Source of the DNA: Paraburkholderia phenoliruptrix
GTDB taxonomy: Bacteria > Pseudomonadota > Gammaproteobacteria > Burkholderiales > Burkholderiaceae
Length of the DNA stretch: 64,000 nucleotides
Reading direction: 5' to 3'
Assembly: GCF_019511605.1 (NCBI RefSeq)
Contig: NZ_JAEUAV010000002.1
Coordinates: 434,001-498,000 of the forward strand
Positions 8,739 through 18,106 of the stretch are shown here, one piece after another. How positions within the stretch are numbered: position 1 is the stretch's first letter; each line of letters starts with the position of its first letter. Under the pieces are notes generated by a model. That model was not told where the DNA came from, ran no database searches, and worked only from the letters and a program-made list of their open reading frames with translations. Position numbers and translations under genes: made by a program.

Positions 8739-9917
8739 ATGGCCATGCCCACTATCCGGCACGTGCGTGCCTTCATCGTTCGCGGCGGCGGAGCGGACTA
8801 TCACGACCAGCCCGGCGGACACTGGATCGACGATCATATTTCCACGCCGATGGCGCGCTATCCGGAGTATCGCCAGAGCCGCCAGTCATTCGGCATCAAT
8901 GTGCTGGGCACGCTCGTGGTCGAAATAGAAGCGAGCGACGGCACCGTTGGCTTCGCGGTGACGACGGGCGGCGAGATTGGCGCGTTCATCGTCGAGAAGC
9001 ACCTCGCACGTTTTCTGGAGGGTCAACTGGTCACCGACATCGAGAAGATGTGGGATCAGATGTACTACTCCACGCTTTACTACGGGCGCAAAGGGGTGGT
9101 GCTCAATACGATTTCCGGTGTGGATCTCGCGTTGTGGGACCTGCTCGCCAAGGTGCGCAAGGAGCCGGTGTATCAACTGCTGGGCGGCCCGGTGCGCGAC
9201 GAACTGGTGTTCTACGCGACGGGTGCGCGTCCCGACCTCGCGAAGCAGATGGGATTTATCGGCGGAAAACTGCCGTTGCAGCACGGGCCGGCGGAAGGCG
9301 AGGCAGGACTGAAGCTCAATCTCGAGAAACTCGCGGACATGCGCAGCCGCGTCGGCGACGACTTCTGGCTGATGTACGACTGCTGGATGAGTCTGGACGT
9401 GCCGTACGCGACGCGCCTTGCACAAGCCGCTCACGAGTATGGGCTCAAGTGGATCGAAGAGTGCCTGCCGCCTGACGACTACTGGGGTTACGCCGAACTG
9501 CGCCGCAACGTGCCGCGCGGCATGATGGTGTCCACGGGCGAGCACGAAGCCACGCGCTGGGGCTTTCGCATGCTGCTCGAGATGCAATGCTGCGACCTGA
9601 TCCAGCCGGACGTGGGCTGGTGCGGCGGCATCACGGAACTCATCAAGATTTCGGCGCTGGCCGACGCGCATAACGTAATGGTCGTGCCGCATGGCTCGTC
9701 GGTGTATAGCTACCATTTCGTCGTCACGCGTCACAACTCGCCGTTCTCCGAGTTTCTGATGATGGCGCCCAAGGCCGACGAAGTCGTGCCCATGTTCACG
9801 CCGCTGTTGCTCGACGAACCGGTGCCGGTCAACGGCCGCATGAAAGTGCCGGACACGCCGGGCTTCGGCGTGCGGCTCAATCCGGAGTGTGCTTTGGTGC
9901 GGCCTTATCCGCGTTGA
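8739..9917 (+). CDS. rhmD: L-rhamnonate dehydratase
   Basis: A 392-residue enolase-superfamily protein (mandelate racemase/muconate lactonizing type). The N-terminal capping domain carries '[19 protein letters not shown]', typical of L-rhamnonate dehydratase. The barrel shows the metal ligands in 'YDCWMSLD', '[13 protein letters not shown]' and '[12 protein letters not shown]', and the catalytic His in '[13 protein letters not shown]'. It dehydrates L-rhamnonate to 2-keto-3-deoxy-L-rhamnonate with Mg2+. Neighbouring rhamnose dehydrogenase, lactonase and mutarotase genes support the substrate. Two in-frame ATGs lie at 8739 and 8745; the first is used. Confidence 0.92.
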   Translation: MAMPTIRHVRAFIVRGGGADYHDQPGGHWIDDHISTPMARYPEYRQSRQSFGINVLGTLVVEIEASDGTVGFAVTTGGEIGAFIVEKHLARFLEGQLVTDIEKMWDQMYYSTLYYGRKGVVLNTISGVDLALWDLLAKVRKEPVYQLLGGPVRDELVFYATGARPDLAKQMGFIGGKLPLQHGPAEGEAGLKLNLEKLADMRSRVGDDFWLMYDCWMSLDVPYATRLAQAAHEYGLKWIEECLPPDDYWGYAELRRNVPRGMMVSTGEHEATRWGFRMLLEMQCCDLIQPDVGWCGGITELIKISALADAHNVMVVPHGSSVYSYHFVVTRHNSPFSEFLMMAPKADEVVPMFTPLLLDEPVPVNGRMKVPDTPGFGVRLNPECALVRPYPR

Positions 9918-9967
9918 TCGGGCCTCGCGCATCCGGTTCTATCCGCATCTACTGAGAGGGGAATCAC

Positions 9968-10750
9968 GTGCTGCTCAAGGATAAGGTGGTGATCGTCACC
10001 GGCGGCTCGCGCGGCATCGGGCGCGCGATAGCCGTTGCGTGCGCAACCGAAGGCGCGGACGTCGCGATCAACTACTGGGGCGATAACGACGCGTCGTATG
10101 GACGCCGCTCGGCCGTCGCGGAAGTGGTCGGGCAAATCGAGGCGCTCGGGCGGCGCGTGATCGCAGTCGAAGGCAACGTTGCCGCGCGCGAAACGGGCCA
10201 GCAACTGGTGCGCGAGACGGTCGCGGCATTCGGCAAGGTGGATGTGCTCGCAAGCAACGCGGGTATTTGTCCGTTCCATGCATTTCTCGAGATGCCGGCG
10301 GACGTATTGGAGTCCACCGTCGCGGTGAATCTGAACGGCGCGTTCTATGTCACGCAAGCCGCTGCGCAGCAGATGAAAGCGCAAGGCACCGGCGGCGCGA
10401 TCGTTGCGACGAGTTCTATCAGCGCGTTGGTGGGCGGCGGCATGCAGACGCACTACACGCCGACCAAGGCCGGCGTTCATTCGCTGATGCAGTCGTGCGC
10501 GGTCGCATTGGGGCCGTACGGCATTCGCTGCAATTCGGTCATGCCGGGCACGATCGCCACGGACCTGAACGCCGAAGATCTAGCGGACGAAGCCAAGAAG
10601 GCCTACTTCGAAAAGCGCATTCCGCTCGGACGCCTCGGCCGTCCGGAAGATGTCGCCGAGTGCGTGGTGTTTCTCGCATCGGACCGCGCGCGCTATGTGA
10701 CGGGCGCGGCGTTGCTTGTCGACGGCGGTCTGTTCGTCAATCTGCAATGA
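9968..10750 (+). CDS. L-rhamnose 1-dehydrogenase (SDR)
   Basis: A 260-residue classical SDR with 'GGSRGIGRAIA' for the cofactor, 'SNAG', and active-site Ser/Tyr/Lys in 'ATSSISALVGGGMQTHYTPTK'. The 'NYWGDNDASYG' loop after the second strand and the C-terminal 'YVTGAALLVDGG' resemble characterised L-rhamnose 1-dehydrogenases of Azotobacter and fungi. It oxidises L-rhamnose to L-rhamnono-1,4-lactone, the first step of the pathway. A GTG start at 9968 follows a GAGAGGGG ribosome site. It ends 15 bases before the stop of the convergent LysR gene. Confidence 0.85.
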   Translation: MLLKDKVVIVTGGSRGIGRAIAVACATEGADVAINYWGDNDASYGRRSAVAEVVGQIEALGRRVIAVEGNVAARETGQQLVRETVAAFGKVDVLASNAGICPFHAFLEMPADVLESTVAVNLNGAFYVTQAAAQQMKAQGTGGAIVATSSISALVGGGMQTHYTPTKAGVHSLMQSCAVALGPYGIRCNSVMPGTIATDLNAEDLADEAKKAYFEKRIPLGRLGRPEDVAECVVFLASDRARYVTGAALLVDGGLFVNLQ

Positions 10751-10765
10751 CGCGAAATGCCGCTG

Positions 10766-11761
10766 TCAACTAACCGGCGCCGAAGCATTCGCAGCTTGCG
10801 TGGAAGCGGCGGTGCCGTCGCGCGCAAGTCGCCGGGAAAAACCGCGCAGCAGCTCGATGAAGCGCAGCGCCGGTTCGGCGAGCGGCTCTTCCTTGCGCGT
10901 CAGAATGCCGAAGCCCGCGAGACTCTTGCCGATTTCGAGCGGCAGCGCGACCAGCAGCTTGCCGCGCACGTGGTCGCGCACCACGGACTCGGGCAGCATG
11001 GCCACCGCGTCGTAGTTCTCGAGCAATTGCAGCGTCGCGAAAATCGACGCGCATTCAGTGAGGTTGACCGGCGTGGCCAGCCCGGCACGCGCCAGCTCTT
11101 CTTCGAACAGCACGCGCGCCGGACTGGTCACCGGCTGGGCGACCCAAGGCCAGTCGATCAGTTCGCGCAACGTGATGTGCGTGCGGCTTGCCAGCGGATG
11201 CACCGAGCGCACCACCAGCAGCAGGGTCTCGCGCGCGAGCGGCTCGAAACTGAAATCGTTGTGTTGCAAGGGACTTGTCAGGCGGCCAAGCGCAAGGTCC
11301 ACTTCGCGGCGATGCAGCAACTGCACGACCTGGTCGCTGGTTTCGCCGAGTATGCGCACGTTCAGCAGCGGGCTTTCGGTCTTCAGCGCGGCAACGGCCA
11401 TGGCCATCAGATCGGGCGCGGCGCCCATGATCGCGCCCACCGTCAACTGACCGTGGCCGCCGCGGCGCTTGACTTCGAGGTCTTCGGCAAAGCGCGTCAG
11501 TTCGGCAAGCGCCCGCCGTGCGTAGGCCAGCGTGACGACGCCAAGCGGCGTGGGCGTCATGCCGCGCGCGTTGCGCTCGAACAGCAGAAAGCCGAAGGCT
11601 TCCTCGATGTCGCCAAGCATGCGGCTTGCGCTCGGCTGCGCGACGTTGACGGCTTCAGCGGCCTGATGGAGATTGCGCGCGTCGTCGAGCGCGACGAGCA
11701 GCGCGAGGTGTTTGAACTTGAGCCGATTAACGAGTGCGACGGTTGCTGAGAGTTGGCTCAT
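10766..11761 (-). CDS. LysR-family regulator of the rhamnose locus
   Basis: 331 residues from the ATG at 11761. The winged helix at the N-terminus ('LKFKHLALLVALDDARNLHQAAEAVNVAQPSASRMLGDIE', read in two parts) is followed by a LysR substrate-binding domain resembling the GbpR/galactose-binding subgroup. An in-frame TTG at 11794 would add 11 residues that do not belong to the fold. The gene is divergent from the mutarotase gene and convergent with the rhamnose dehydrogenase, so it likely controls both halves of the locus in response to a rhamnose-pathway metabolite. A LysR-type dyad lies just upstream. Target assignment is by position only. Confidence 0.85.
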   Translation of the reverse strand: MSQLSATVALVNRLKFKHLALLVALDDARNLHQAAEAVNVAQPSASRMLGDIEEAFGFLLFERNARGMTPTPLGVVTLAYARRALAELTRFAEDLEVKRRGGHGQLTVGAIMGAAPDLMAMAVAALKTESPLLNVRILGETSDQVVQLLHRREVDLALGRLTSPLQHNDFSFEPLARETLLLVVRSVHPLASRTHITLRELIDWPWVAQPVTSPARVLFEEELARAGLATPVNLTECASIFATLQLLENYDAVAMLPESVVRDHVRGKLLVALPLEIGKSLAGFGILTRKEEPLAEPALRFIELLRGFSRRLARDGTAASTQAANASAPVS

Positions 11762-11791
11762 GGTCCGGTGCGATTCGGTTTGTGGATCGCC

Positions 11792-11810
11792 CAATCAGAA
11801 CAACGGATTG
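11792..11810. promoter_or_regulatory. Candidate LysR box (CAATC-N9-GATTG)
   Basis: Arms CAATC (11792-11796) and GATTG (11806-11810) are perfect reverse complements and contain a T-N11-A core, the usual LysR signature. The site lies 31-49 bases upstream of the LysR start and 78 or more bases before the mutarotase gene, right for autoregulation plus activation of the divergent gene. A five-base arm alone could occur by chance. Confidence 0.5.
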
Positions 11811-11887
11811 AGATGCTATCGACGCACGAATTATAGTCTTTGCAGGCGCTGCGCCGCGAAAGCGCCAATAACGAAGAGACAGCCGCA

Positions 11888-12211
11888 ATGGAGACAATCG
11901 CTTTCCGGATGGTGCTCAACCCCGGCATGCGCGAGGAATACGAGCGCCGCCACGCGCAGATCTGGCCGCAGCTGGTTGACGCGTTGCACAACGCCGGCGT
12001 GCGCGACTACCGCATTTTTTTCGATCCCGGCACCGACCACCTTTTCGCCGTGCTCACGCGCACCTCGCAGCACACGATGGACGCGCTCCCGCAACTCGAA
12101 GTCATGCGCAAGTGGTGGGATTACATGGCGGACATCATGCATACCGCCGCCGACCGTACGCCGCTGCAGCAACCGTTGGAACAGGTGTTCCGCCTGGGTC
12201 CGCTCAACTGA
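11888..12211 (+). CDS. rhaM: L-rhamnose mutarotase
   Basis: A 107-residue protein matching the RhaM family throughout: 'FRMVLNPGMREEYERRHAQIWPQL', 'DYRIFFDPGTDHLFAVL', and 'WWDYMADIMHT'. RhaM interconverts alpha and beta anomers of L-rhamnose, feeding the anomer the dehydrogenase or importer prefers. The active-site His in 'RRHAQIWP' and the paired Trp residues are present. The start at 11888 fits the usual family length of about 104; a longer frame opens at 11840. It leads the operon with lactonase and ABC importer. Confidence 0.93.
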   Translation: METIAFRMVLNPGMREEYERRHAQIWPQLVDALHNAGVRDYRIFFDPGTDHLFAVLTRTSQHTMDALPQLEVMRKWWDYMADIMHTAADRTPLQQPLEQVFRLGPLN

Positions 12212-12250
12212 TCTTCACGCTGTCCACGCTTGAATTGCCGGAGGCACCGC

Positions 12251-13144
12251 ATGCAGGTTGTCGATTCGCATATCCACTTGTGGGACCTGAAAACGCATCG
12301 TTATCCGTGGCTGGAAAATCCTGGCGTGTCGTTCGTCGGCGACGCTCGCGACCTCAAGCACGACTATCTGCTCGACGACCTGCTCGCCGAAGCAGGCGAC
12401 ATCGAAGTGAAAAAACTCGTGCACGTGGAAGCGAATCACGATCCTGCCGATCCGGTGGAGGAAACGCGCTGGCTGCAGTCCATTGCAGATGAAGCGCAAT
12501 CGCGCGGCATGCCCAATGCGATAGTCGCCGCGGTGGACCTTGCCGCGCCGAACGCGCCGGCCTGGCTCGAAGCGCATGCGTCGTTTGCGAATACGCGCGG
12601 CATCCGCCAGATTCTCAATGTGCACGAGAACAGGCTCTTCGATTATGTGGGCCGTCACTATATGCGCGAGCCGCAGTGGCGTGAAAACTTCGCGCTGCTG
12701 CGCCGACACGACCTTTCTTTCGACCTGCAACTCTACCCGTCGCAAATGGAAGAGGCTGCGGCGCTCGCGCGCACACACGCCGACACGCTGTTCGCCGTCA
12801 ATCATGCGGGCATGTTCGTGGACCGCAACAGCGTAGCCGGTTATCGCGCATGGCGCGACGGCATGCGCATGCTCGCCGGTTGCAGGAACGTGTGGGTAAA
12901 AATCAGCGGACTCGCGATGTTCGATCATCAATGGACGGTGGAGAGCCTGCGGCCCTACGTGCTCGAAACGATCGACGCGTTCGGTGTCGAGCGCGCGATG
13001 TTTGCATCGAACTTTCCCGTCGACCGTTTGTTCGGCTCTTATGCGGACTTGTGGCATGCGTATGCGGCAATCGTGGAAGGAGCGAGCGTAGCGGAGAAAG
13101 ACGCGCTCTTTTGCGGTAATGCGGAGCGCTTCTATCGCATCTGA
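12251..13144 (+). CDS. Amidohydrolase, probable L-rhamnono-1,4-lactonase
   Basis: 297 residues of the amidohydrolase-2 family. The metal-binding 'VDSHIHLWD' motif opens the barrel, 'KLVHVEANHDP' and 'FAVNHAGM' follow, and 'ASNFPVDRLFGSYADLW' carries the C-terminal family signature. Members in sugar loci hydrolyse aldonolactones such as fucono- or rhamnono-lactone. Lying between mutarotase and the sugar importer, it is best read as the enzyme opening L-rhamnonolactone to L-rhamnonate. The ATG at 12251 has GGAGG at a good distance. Confidence 0.83.
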   Translation: MQVVDSHIHLWDLKTHRYPWLENPGVSFVGDARDLKHDYLLDDLLAEAGDIEVKKLVHVEANHDPADPVEETRWLQSIADEAQSRGMPNAIVAAVDLAAPNAPAWLEAHASFANTRGIRQILNVHENRLFDYVGRHYMREPQWRENFALLRRHDLSFDLQLYPSQMEEAAALARTHADTLFAVNHAGMFVDRNSVAGYRAWRDGMRMLAGCRNVWVKISGLAMFDHQWTVESLRPYVLETIDAFGVERAMFASNFPVDRLFGSYADLWHAYAAIVEGASVAEKDALFCGNAERFYRI

Positions 13145-13272
13145 TGCAGCCAGGGCTGCATCCGGCGAACCGCCGCAACGCTAAAGCAAACGCGTAGGAA
13201 ATGCGAAGCAAATCCGCAGCAACCCCGCAGCACAGCATACGGGCCTGTCCACGCAACCGAAGGAGACACGCA

Positions 13273-14808
13273 GTGCAGCAACCCTCAACAGCTCATGCCC
13301 GGCCGAGGCTTGAATTGCGGCATGCGAGCAAGTCGTTCGGGCGCGTGCGCGCACTGTCTGACGGTGACCTCGCGCTTTGGCCCGGCGAAGTGCATGCATT
13401 GCTCGGCGAGAACGGCGCGGGCAAGTCGACGCTCGTCAAGATTCTGGCGGGCGTGCATCAACCGGATAGCGGCGAGCTGTTCGTCGACGGCGTGGCGCGC
13501 CGCTTCGCGACGCCTGCCGAAGCGCGCGATGCCGGGCTCGCAGTGATCTACCAGGAACCCACGCTGTTCTTCGACCTCTCCATTGCGGAAAACATCTTCA
13601 TGGGCAGGCAGCCGGTGGACCGCATCGGCCGTATTCAATACGACGCGATGCGCCGCGAAGTGGATGGCCTGCTCGCCTCGCTCGGTGTCGATCTGCGCGC
13701 GGATCAACTGGTACGCGGTTTGTCGATTGCGGACCAGCAGGTAATTGAAATTGCGAAGGCGCTGTCGCTGAACGCAAACGTGCTGATCATGGACGAACCG
13801 ACGGCCGCATTGTCGCTGCCGGAAGTAGAACGGCTCTTTGCGATCGTGCGCAAGCTGCGCGAGCGCGACGTGGCGATTCTTTTCATCACGCACAGGCTAG
13901 ACGAAGTCTTTGCGCTGACGCAGCGCGTCACCATCATGCGCGACGGCGCCAAGGTCTTCGACGGCCTCACCGCCGATCTGAGCACCGAGGCCATCGTCGC
14001 AAAGATGGTTGGCCGCGATCTGGAAACCTTCTATCCGAAAGCGGAGCGCCCGCCTGGCGAAGTGCGGCTCGCGGTGCGCGGCCTCACGCGCGTGGGTGTT
14101 TTCAAGGACATTTCGTTCGACGTTCGCGCGGGAGAGATCGTCGCGCTCGCCGGGCTGGTCGGCGCCGGGCGCAGTGAAGTGGCGCGCGCCATCTTCGGCA
14201 TCGATCCGCTGGATGCCGGTGAAGTCCTAGTGGGCGGCCAGCGTCTTCGCACCGGCAGTCCTGCCGCTGCTGTGCGCGCGGGACTCGCACTCGTGCCGGA
14301 GGACCGTCGGCAACAAGGACTCGCGCTCGAGCTGAGTATCGCGCGCAATGCGTCGATGACGGTACTCGGCCGGCTCGTCCGGCACGGTCTCATCACCACG
14401 CGCAGCGAGACGCAACTGGCGAACCGCTGGGGCACGCGGCTGCGTCTGAAAGCGGGTGATCCGCATGCGCCGGTGGGCACGCTGTCAGGCGGCAACCAGC
14501 AGAAGGTGGTGCTCGGCAAGTGGCTTGCAACCGGCCCGAAAGTGCTGATTATCGACGAACCCACACGCGGTATCGACGTGGGCGCAAAAGCCGAAGTGTA
14601 TGGCGCGCTCGCCGAACTGGTGCGCGACGGCATGGCGGTGCTGATGATTTCCAGCGAATTGCCCGAAGTGCTGGGCATGGCCGACCGCGTGCTCGTCATG
14701 CACGAGGGGCGTATCAGCGCGGAGATTGCGCGCGCCGAGGCCGACGAGGAACGCATCATGGCCGCGGCACTCAGGCAAACCATGGCACCTTACGGACGGG
14801 CCGCATGA
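13273..14808 (+). CDS. rhaT: Rhamnose-type sugar ABC importer, ATP-binding protein
   Basis: 511 residues with two fused nucleotide-binding domains, as in RbsA/MglA/RhaT. Domain 1 has Walker A 'GENGAGKST', signature 'LSIADQQ' and Walker B '[10 protein letters not shown]'. Domain 2 has a degenerate Walker A 'GLVGAGRSE', with '[15 protein letters not shown]' and '[11 protein letters not shown]'. The asymmetry is normal for this class. The GTG start at 13273 follows AGGAGA; upstream codons in the same frame are not family-like. The stop overlaps the start of the first permease, indicating translational coupling. Confidence 0.92.
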   Translation: MQQPSTAHARPRLELRHASKSFGRVRALSDGDLALWPGEVHALLGENGAGKSTLVKILAGVHQPDSGELFVDGVARRFATPAEARDAGLAVIYQEPTLFFDLSIAENIFMGRQPVDRIGRIQYDAMRREVDGLLASLGVDLRADQLVRGLSIADQQVIEIAKALSLNANVLIMDEPTAALSLPEVERLFAIVRKLRERDVAILFITHRLDEVFALTQRVTIMRDGAKVFDGLTADLSTEAIVAKMVGRDLETFYPKAERPPGEVRLAVRGLTRVGVFKDISFDVRAGEIVALAGLVGAGRSEVARAIFGIDPLDAGEVLVGGQRLRTGSPAAAVRAGLALVPEDRRQQGLALELSIARNASMTVLGRLVRHGLITTRSETQLANRWGTRLRLKAGDPHAPVGTLSGGNQQKVVLGKWLATGPKVLIIDEPTRGIDVGAKAEVYGALAELVRDGMAVLMISSELPEVLGMADRVLVMHEGRISAEIARAEADEERIMAAALRQTMAPYGRAA

Positions 14809-15866
14809 TGCGCCATTCTTCGACACACTCGGCGCCGGTGCAGGCGCCGCCGCCCGCAAGGCGCGCCGTGAGTTCGCCTCGCGGGCTTGCCGCGAGTCTC
14901 GCGAAGAGCCGCGAGACGACGCTCTTCATCGTGCTGATTCTGCTGATTGCCGGCACCGCGCTCGCGCGGCCGCAATTCCTGAACATGCAGAACCTGCGCG
15001 ACGTGTTGCTCAACGTGTCGATCATCAGTCTGCTGACAGCGGGCATGACCGTGGTGATCCTGATGCGCCATATAGACCTGTCGGTCGGCTCGACGGTCGG
15101 CATCAGCGCCTATGCGGTGGGTAGCCTCTACGTCGCTTTCCCGCACATGCCCGTGATCGTCGCGCTCGCGGCGGGGCTCGCCATCGGCCTCGTGGCGGGC
15201 GGCATCAACGCGTTGCTGGTGGCGGTGGGCCGCGTGCCGTCGCTGGTCGCCACACTCTCCACGCTCTACATTTTTCGCGGCGCGGACTACGCGTGGGTGC
15301 ATGGCGGACAGATCAACGCAACCAGTCTTCCCGAAGCGTTTTCGCGCCTTGCCACCGGCACGCTCTTCGGCATACCGACGCTTGCGCTGATCTCGCTCGT
15401 CGTGCTGCTCGCGCTTGCGCTCTACCTGAAGCAGTTTCGCGGCGGTCGCGAGCATTACGCAATCGGCTCCAATCCCGAGGCCGCGCGTCTTGCCGGCGTG
15501 AATGTCGAGCGGCGCGTAATGGCGGGCTTTCTGCTGTCCGGGGCGATTGCCGGCTTTGCAGGCGCGTTGTGGCTCGCGCGCTTCGGCACCGTGGACGCCA
15601 GCACCGCGAAAGGCATCGAACTGCAAGTGGTGGCGGCGGCCGTGGTGGGCAGCGTCGCCATCACCGGCGGCGTCGGTACGATTCTCGGTGCCACGCTCGG
15701 TGCGCTCGTGCTGGGCGTGATCAGTATCGCGCTCGTCGTGCTGCATGTCTCGCCATTCTGGGAGCAGGCGATAGAAGGCGCGTTGATCGTTGCCGCGATC
15801 ACCGCCGACACCTTGCTGGCCCGCTCCGTCGCCAAACGCATGATGAGGAAACGCGATCATGGCTAA
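14805..15866 (+). CDS. rhaP: Rhamnose-type sugar ABC importer, permease 1
   Basis: 353 residues of the branched-chain/ribose permease family. After a cytoplasmic, basic N-terminus of about 40 residues, hydrophobic helices follow, with the conserved '[20 protein letters not shown]' and '[16 protein letters not shown]' segments and '[17 protein letters not shown]' near the end. The ATG at 14805 overlaps the ATPase stop by four bases, and the gene overlaps the next permease by eight, so three proteins are probably made in fixed ratio. Substrate inferred as L-rhamnose from context. Confidence 0.9.
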   Translation: MMRHSSTHSAPVQAPPPARRAVSSPRGLAASLAKSRETTLFIVLILLIAGTALARPQFLNMQNLRDVLLNVSIISLLTAGMTVVILMRHIDLSVGSTVGISAYAVGSLYVAFPHMPVIVALAAGLAIGLVAGGINALLVAVGRVPSLVATLSTLYIFRGADYAWVHGGQINATSLPEAFSRLATGTLFGIPTLALISLVVLLALALYLKQFRGGREHYAIGSNPEAARLAGVNVERRVMAGFLLSGAIAGFAGALWLARFGTVDASTAKGIELQVVAAAVVGSVAITGGVGTILGATLGALVLGVISIALVVLHVSPFWEQAIEGALIVAAITADTLLARSVAKRMMRKRDHG

Positions 15867-16875
15867 ACCCGATTCCGCGCTGCTCACGCGCAAACGCGAA
15901 ACGCCGCTGCAATGGGAAGCGCTGCTGGCAATCGTACTGATAGCTTCGCTGGCACTCGGACGCGTGCTCTCGCCGGTGTTTCTGACGGGCGCGAACCTGA
16001 GCAACGTGCTCGCCGACCTCACCGAGATCGCGTTGATCGCGTTGCCGATGACGCTGATCATCGTTGCCGCCGAGATCGATCTTTCGGTGGCTTCGGTGCT
16101 CGGCGCGTCAAGCGCATTGATGGGCGTGCTGTGGCACATGGGCTTGCCGATGCCGGTCGTGATCGCGCTCGTGCTGGTCGCAGGCGCGCTGGCGGGCTTG
16201 CTGAACGGTCTTGTCATCGTCAAGCTGAATCTGCCTTCGCTTGCGGTCACGATCGGCACGCTCGCGCTGTTTCGCGGCCTTGCTTATGTGCTGCTCGGGG
16301 ATCAGGCCGTAGCCGACTTTCCGCCTGCGTACACCGCGTTCGGCATGGATACGCTCGGCGCGACGTTCATTCCGTTGCCGTTTGCAATTGTGATTGTCGG
16401 CGCGGTGCTGTTCACCGTGCTGCTGCAAGCCACGGCGTTCGGCCGCAGTCTGTATGCGATCGGCGCGAATCCCACCGCCGCGGCGTTCTCCGGCATCGAG
16501 GTCGCGAAAATCAGGCTGCGCCTTTTCGTGCTGTCCGGTTTGATGAGCGGGCTCGCGGGCGTGATCTACACGTTGCGCTTCACGAGCGCGCGCGGCGACA
16601 ACGGCGAGGGCTTCGAGTTGTCCGTGATCGCGGCGGTGCTGTTCGGCGGCGTGAGCATTTTCGGCGGACGCGGTTCGATGATCGGGGTGCTGTTGTCGCT
16701 GCTGATTATCGGCGTGCTGAAAAACGCCTTGACGCTCGACGACGTTTCCAGCGAGACGCTCACGATTGTTACGGGCGTGCTGCTGCTCGCCTCCGTGCTG
16801 ATACCGAACCTGGTCGCCCGTTGGCGCGCGGCGCGCGACCGGCGTTTCATCGCCAGGTCGGCTTCTTCTTCATAG
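15859..16875 (+). CDS. rhaQ: Rhamnose-type sugar ABC importer, permease 2
   Basis: 338 residues, same family as its neighbour but not a close copy: 'IVAAEIDLSVASVLGASSA', 'YAIGANPTAAAFSGI' and 'GGVSIFGGRGSMIGVLLSL' are the diagnostic segments. Rhamnose importers of the RhaSTPQ type use two different permeases forming a heterodimer, which fits this pair. Overlaps the preceding gene and is followed 55 bases later by the binding protein. Confidence 0.9.
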   Translation: MAKPDSALLTRKRETPLQWEALLAIVLIASLALGRVLSPVFLTGANLSNVLADLTEIALIALPMTLIIVAAEIDLSVASVLGASSALMGVLWHMGLPMPVVIALVLVAGALAGLLNGLVIVKLNLPSLAVTIGTLALFRGLAYVLLGDQAVADFPPAYTAFGMDTLGATFIPLPFAIVIVGAVLFTVLLQATAFGRSLYAIGANPTAAAFSGIEVAKIRLRLFVLSGLMSGLAGVIYTLRFTSARGDNGEGFELSVIAAVLFGGVSIFGGRGSMIGVLLSLLIIGVLKNALTLDDVSSETLTIVTGVLLLASVLIPNLVARWRAARDRRFIARSASSS

Positions 16876-16930
16876 CTTGACCATCAAAACCCGGACACCA
16901 CTTCGTCCAACAACAAGCAGGAGACACGTC

Positions 16931-17938
16931 ATGTTCAAACCCCTACGTCACACCGGCGCGGCGGCGCTCTGCGCAGCATTGCTCGCGATCAGTTGCGCGA
17001 CGTCTGCGGCCGGCCTGAAAAACGGCCTGAAAATAGCGTTCGTGCCGAAGCAGATCAACAACCCCTACGAAGTGATTGCCGACGACGGCGGCATGGCCGC
17101 CATCAAGGAATTCGGCGGCACGGGCAAAGTGGTAGGGCCGTCGGATGCGGGCGCGTCGTCGCAGGTGCAGTACATCAACACGCTGATCACGCAGCGTCAG
17201 GACGCGATCGTGATCGCCGCCAACGACGCGAACGCCGTCGTGCCGTACCTAAAGAAGGCGATGTCGCAAGGCATCAAGGTCGTCACCTTCGACTCGGACA
17301 CGGCGCCGGAAGGCCGGCAACTGTTCGTCAACCAGGCGAACGCGGAGGGCATCGGCCGCGGGCAGATTCAGCTCGTGTCGAAGCTGATGGGCGGCGAGGG
17401 CGAGTTCGCGGTGCTGTCCGCCACGCCGAATGCGACCAATCAGAACACGTGGATCAAGTGGATGCAGGAGGAACTGAAAAAGCCGGAGTATTCGAAGATC
17501 AAGCTCGTCAAGATTGCGTACGGCAACGACGACGATCAGAAGTCGTTCGTCGAGACGCAAGGTCTGCTGCAGGCGTATCCGAATCTGAAGGCGATAGTCG
17601 CGCCGACCACGGTCGGCATAGCGGCGGCCGCGCGTTATATCTCGTCGTCGTCGAGCAAGGGCAAGGTCGCGGTAACCGGGCTCGGCACGCCGAACCAGAT
17701 GCGCGCGTTCGTGAAAAACGGCACGGTGAAGGCATTCCAGTTGTGGGACCCGAATCAGTTGGGCTATCTCGCCGGTTATGCGGCGGCGGCACTCGCTTCG
17801 GGCACGATCAGCGGCAAGGAGGGCGAGTCGTTCGACGCAGGCAAGCTCGGCAAGCGCACCATCGGCGCGCAAGGCGAAATCATTCTCGGACCGCCGACCA
17901 CCTTCGACGCGAGCAATATCGACAACTTCAATTTCTGA
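16931..17938 (+). CDS. rhaS: Periplasmic rhamnose-binding protein of the ABC importer
   Basis: 335 residues with a signal peptide (MFKPLRHTGAAALCAALLAI, cut near CATSAAG) and a type I periplasmic-binding fold. Motifs shared with RhaS-type proteins include 'IAFVPKQINNPYEVI', 'QRQDAIVIAANDANAVVPYL', 'VTFDSDTAPEGRQLFVNQA' and 'FQLWDPNQLGYLAGYAA'. The ATG at 16931 follows AGGAGACACGTC. It closes the operon and is followed by a strong hairpin. Substrate is inferred from the locus and from sequence memory of the family. Confidence 0.9.
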   Translation: MFKPLRHTGAAALCAALLAISCATSAAGLKNGLKIAFVPKQINNPYEVIADDGGMAAIKEFGGTGKVVGPSDAGASSQVQYINTLITQRQDAIVIAANDANAVVPYLKKAMSQGIKVVTFDSDTAPEGRQLFVNQANAEGIGRGQIQLVSKLMGGEGEFAVLSATPNATNQNTWIKWMQEELKKPEYSKIKLVKIAYGNDDDQKSFVETQGLLQAYPNLKAIVAPTTVGIAAAARYISSSSSKGKVAVTGLGTPNQMRAFVKNGTVKAFQLWDPNQLGYLAGYAAAALASGTISGKEGESFDAGKLGKRTIGAQGEIILGPPTTFDASNIDNFNF

Positions 17939-18023
17939 TCGACGGAAAACGCCGCGCCTTTCCGCGCGGCGCCCATGTCTTCAAGATCACGCGCGAGGTG
18001 CGGGCTTGAACGACGAAACGCAA

Positions 18024-18057
18024 GGCGCGCCGGGAGATGAACCGCCCGGCGCGCCTT
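18024..18057. terminator. Strong intrinsic terminator hairpin, likely bidirectional
   Basis: An 11-bp perfect stem: GGCGCGCCGGG at 18024-18034 pairs with CCCGGCGCGCC at 18044-18054, with a 9-base loop, followed by TTTGT. It lies between the convergent ends of the rhamnose operon and the porin gene. A smaller GC hairpin near 17952-17974 precedes it. Confidence 0.8.
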
Positions 18058-18106
18058 TGTCATTTCACATGGAAGGCAGGGCTCGCGTGCCGCACCCGCA
18101 GCGCTT

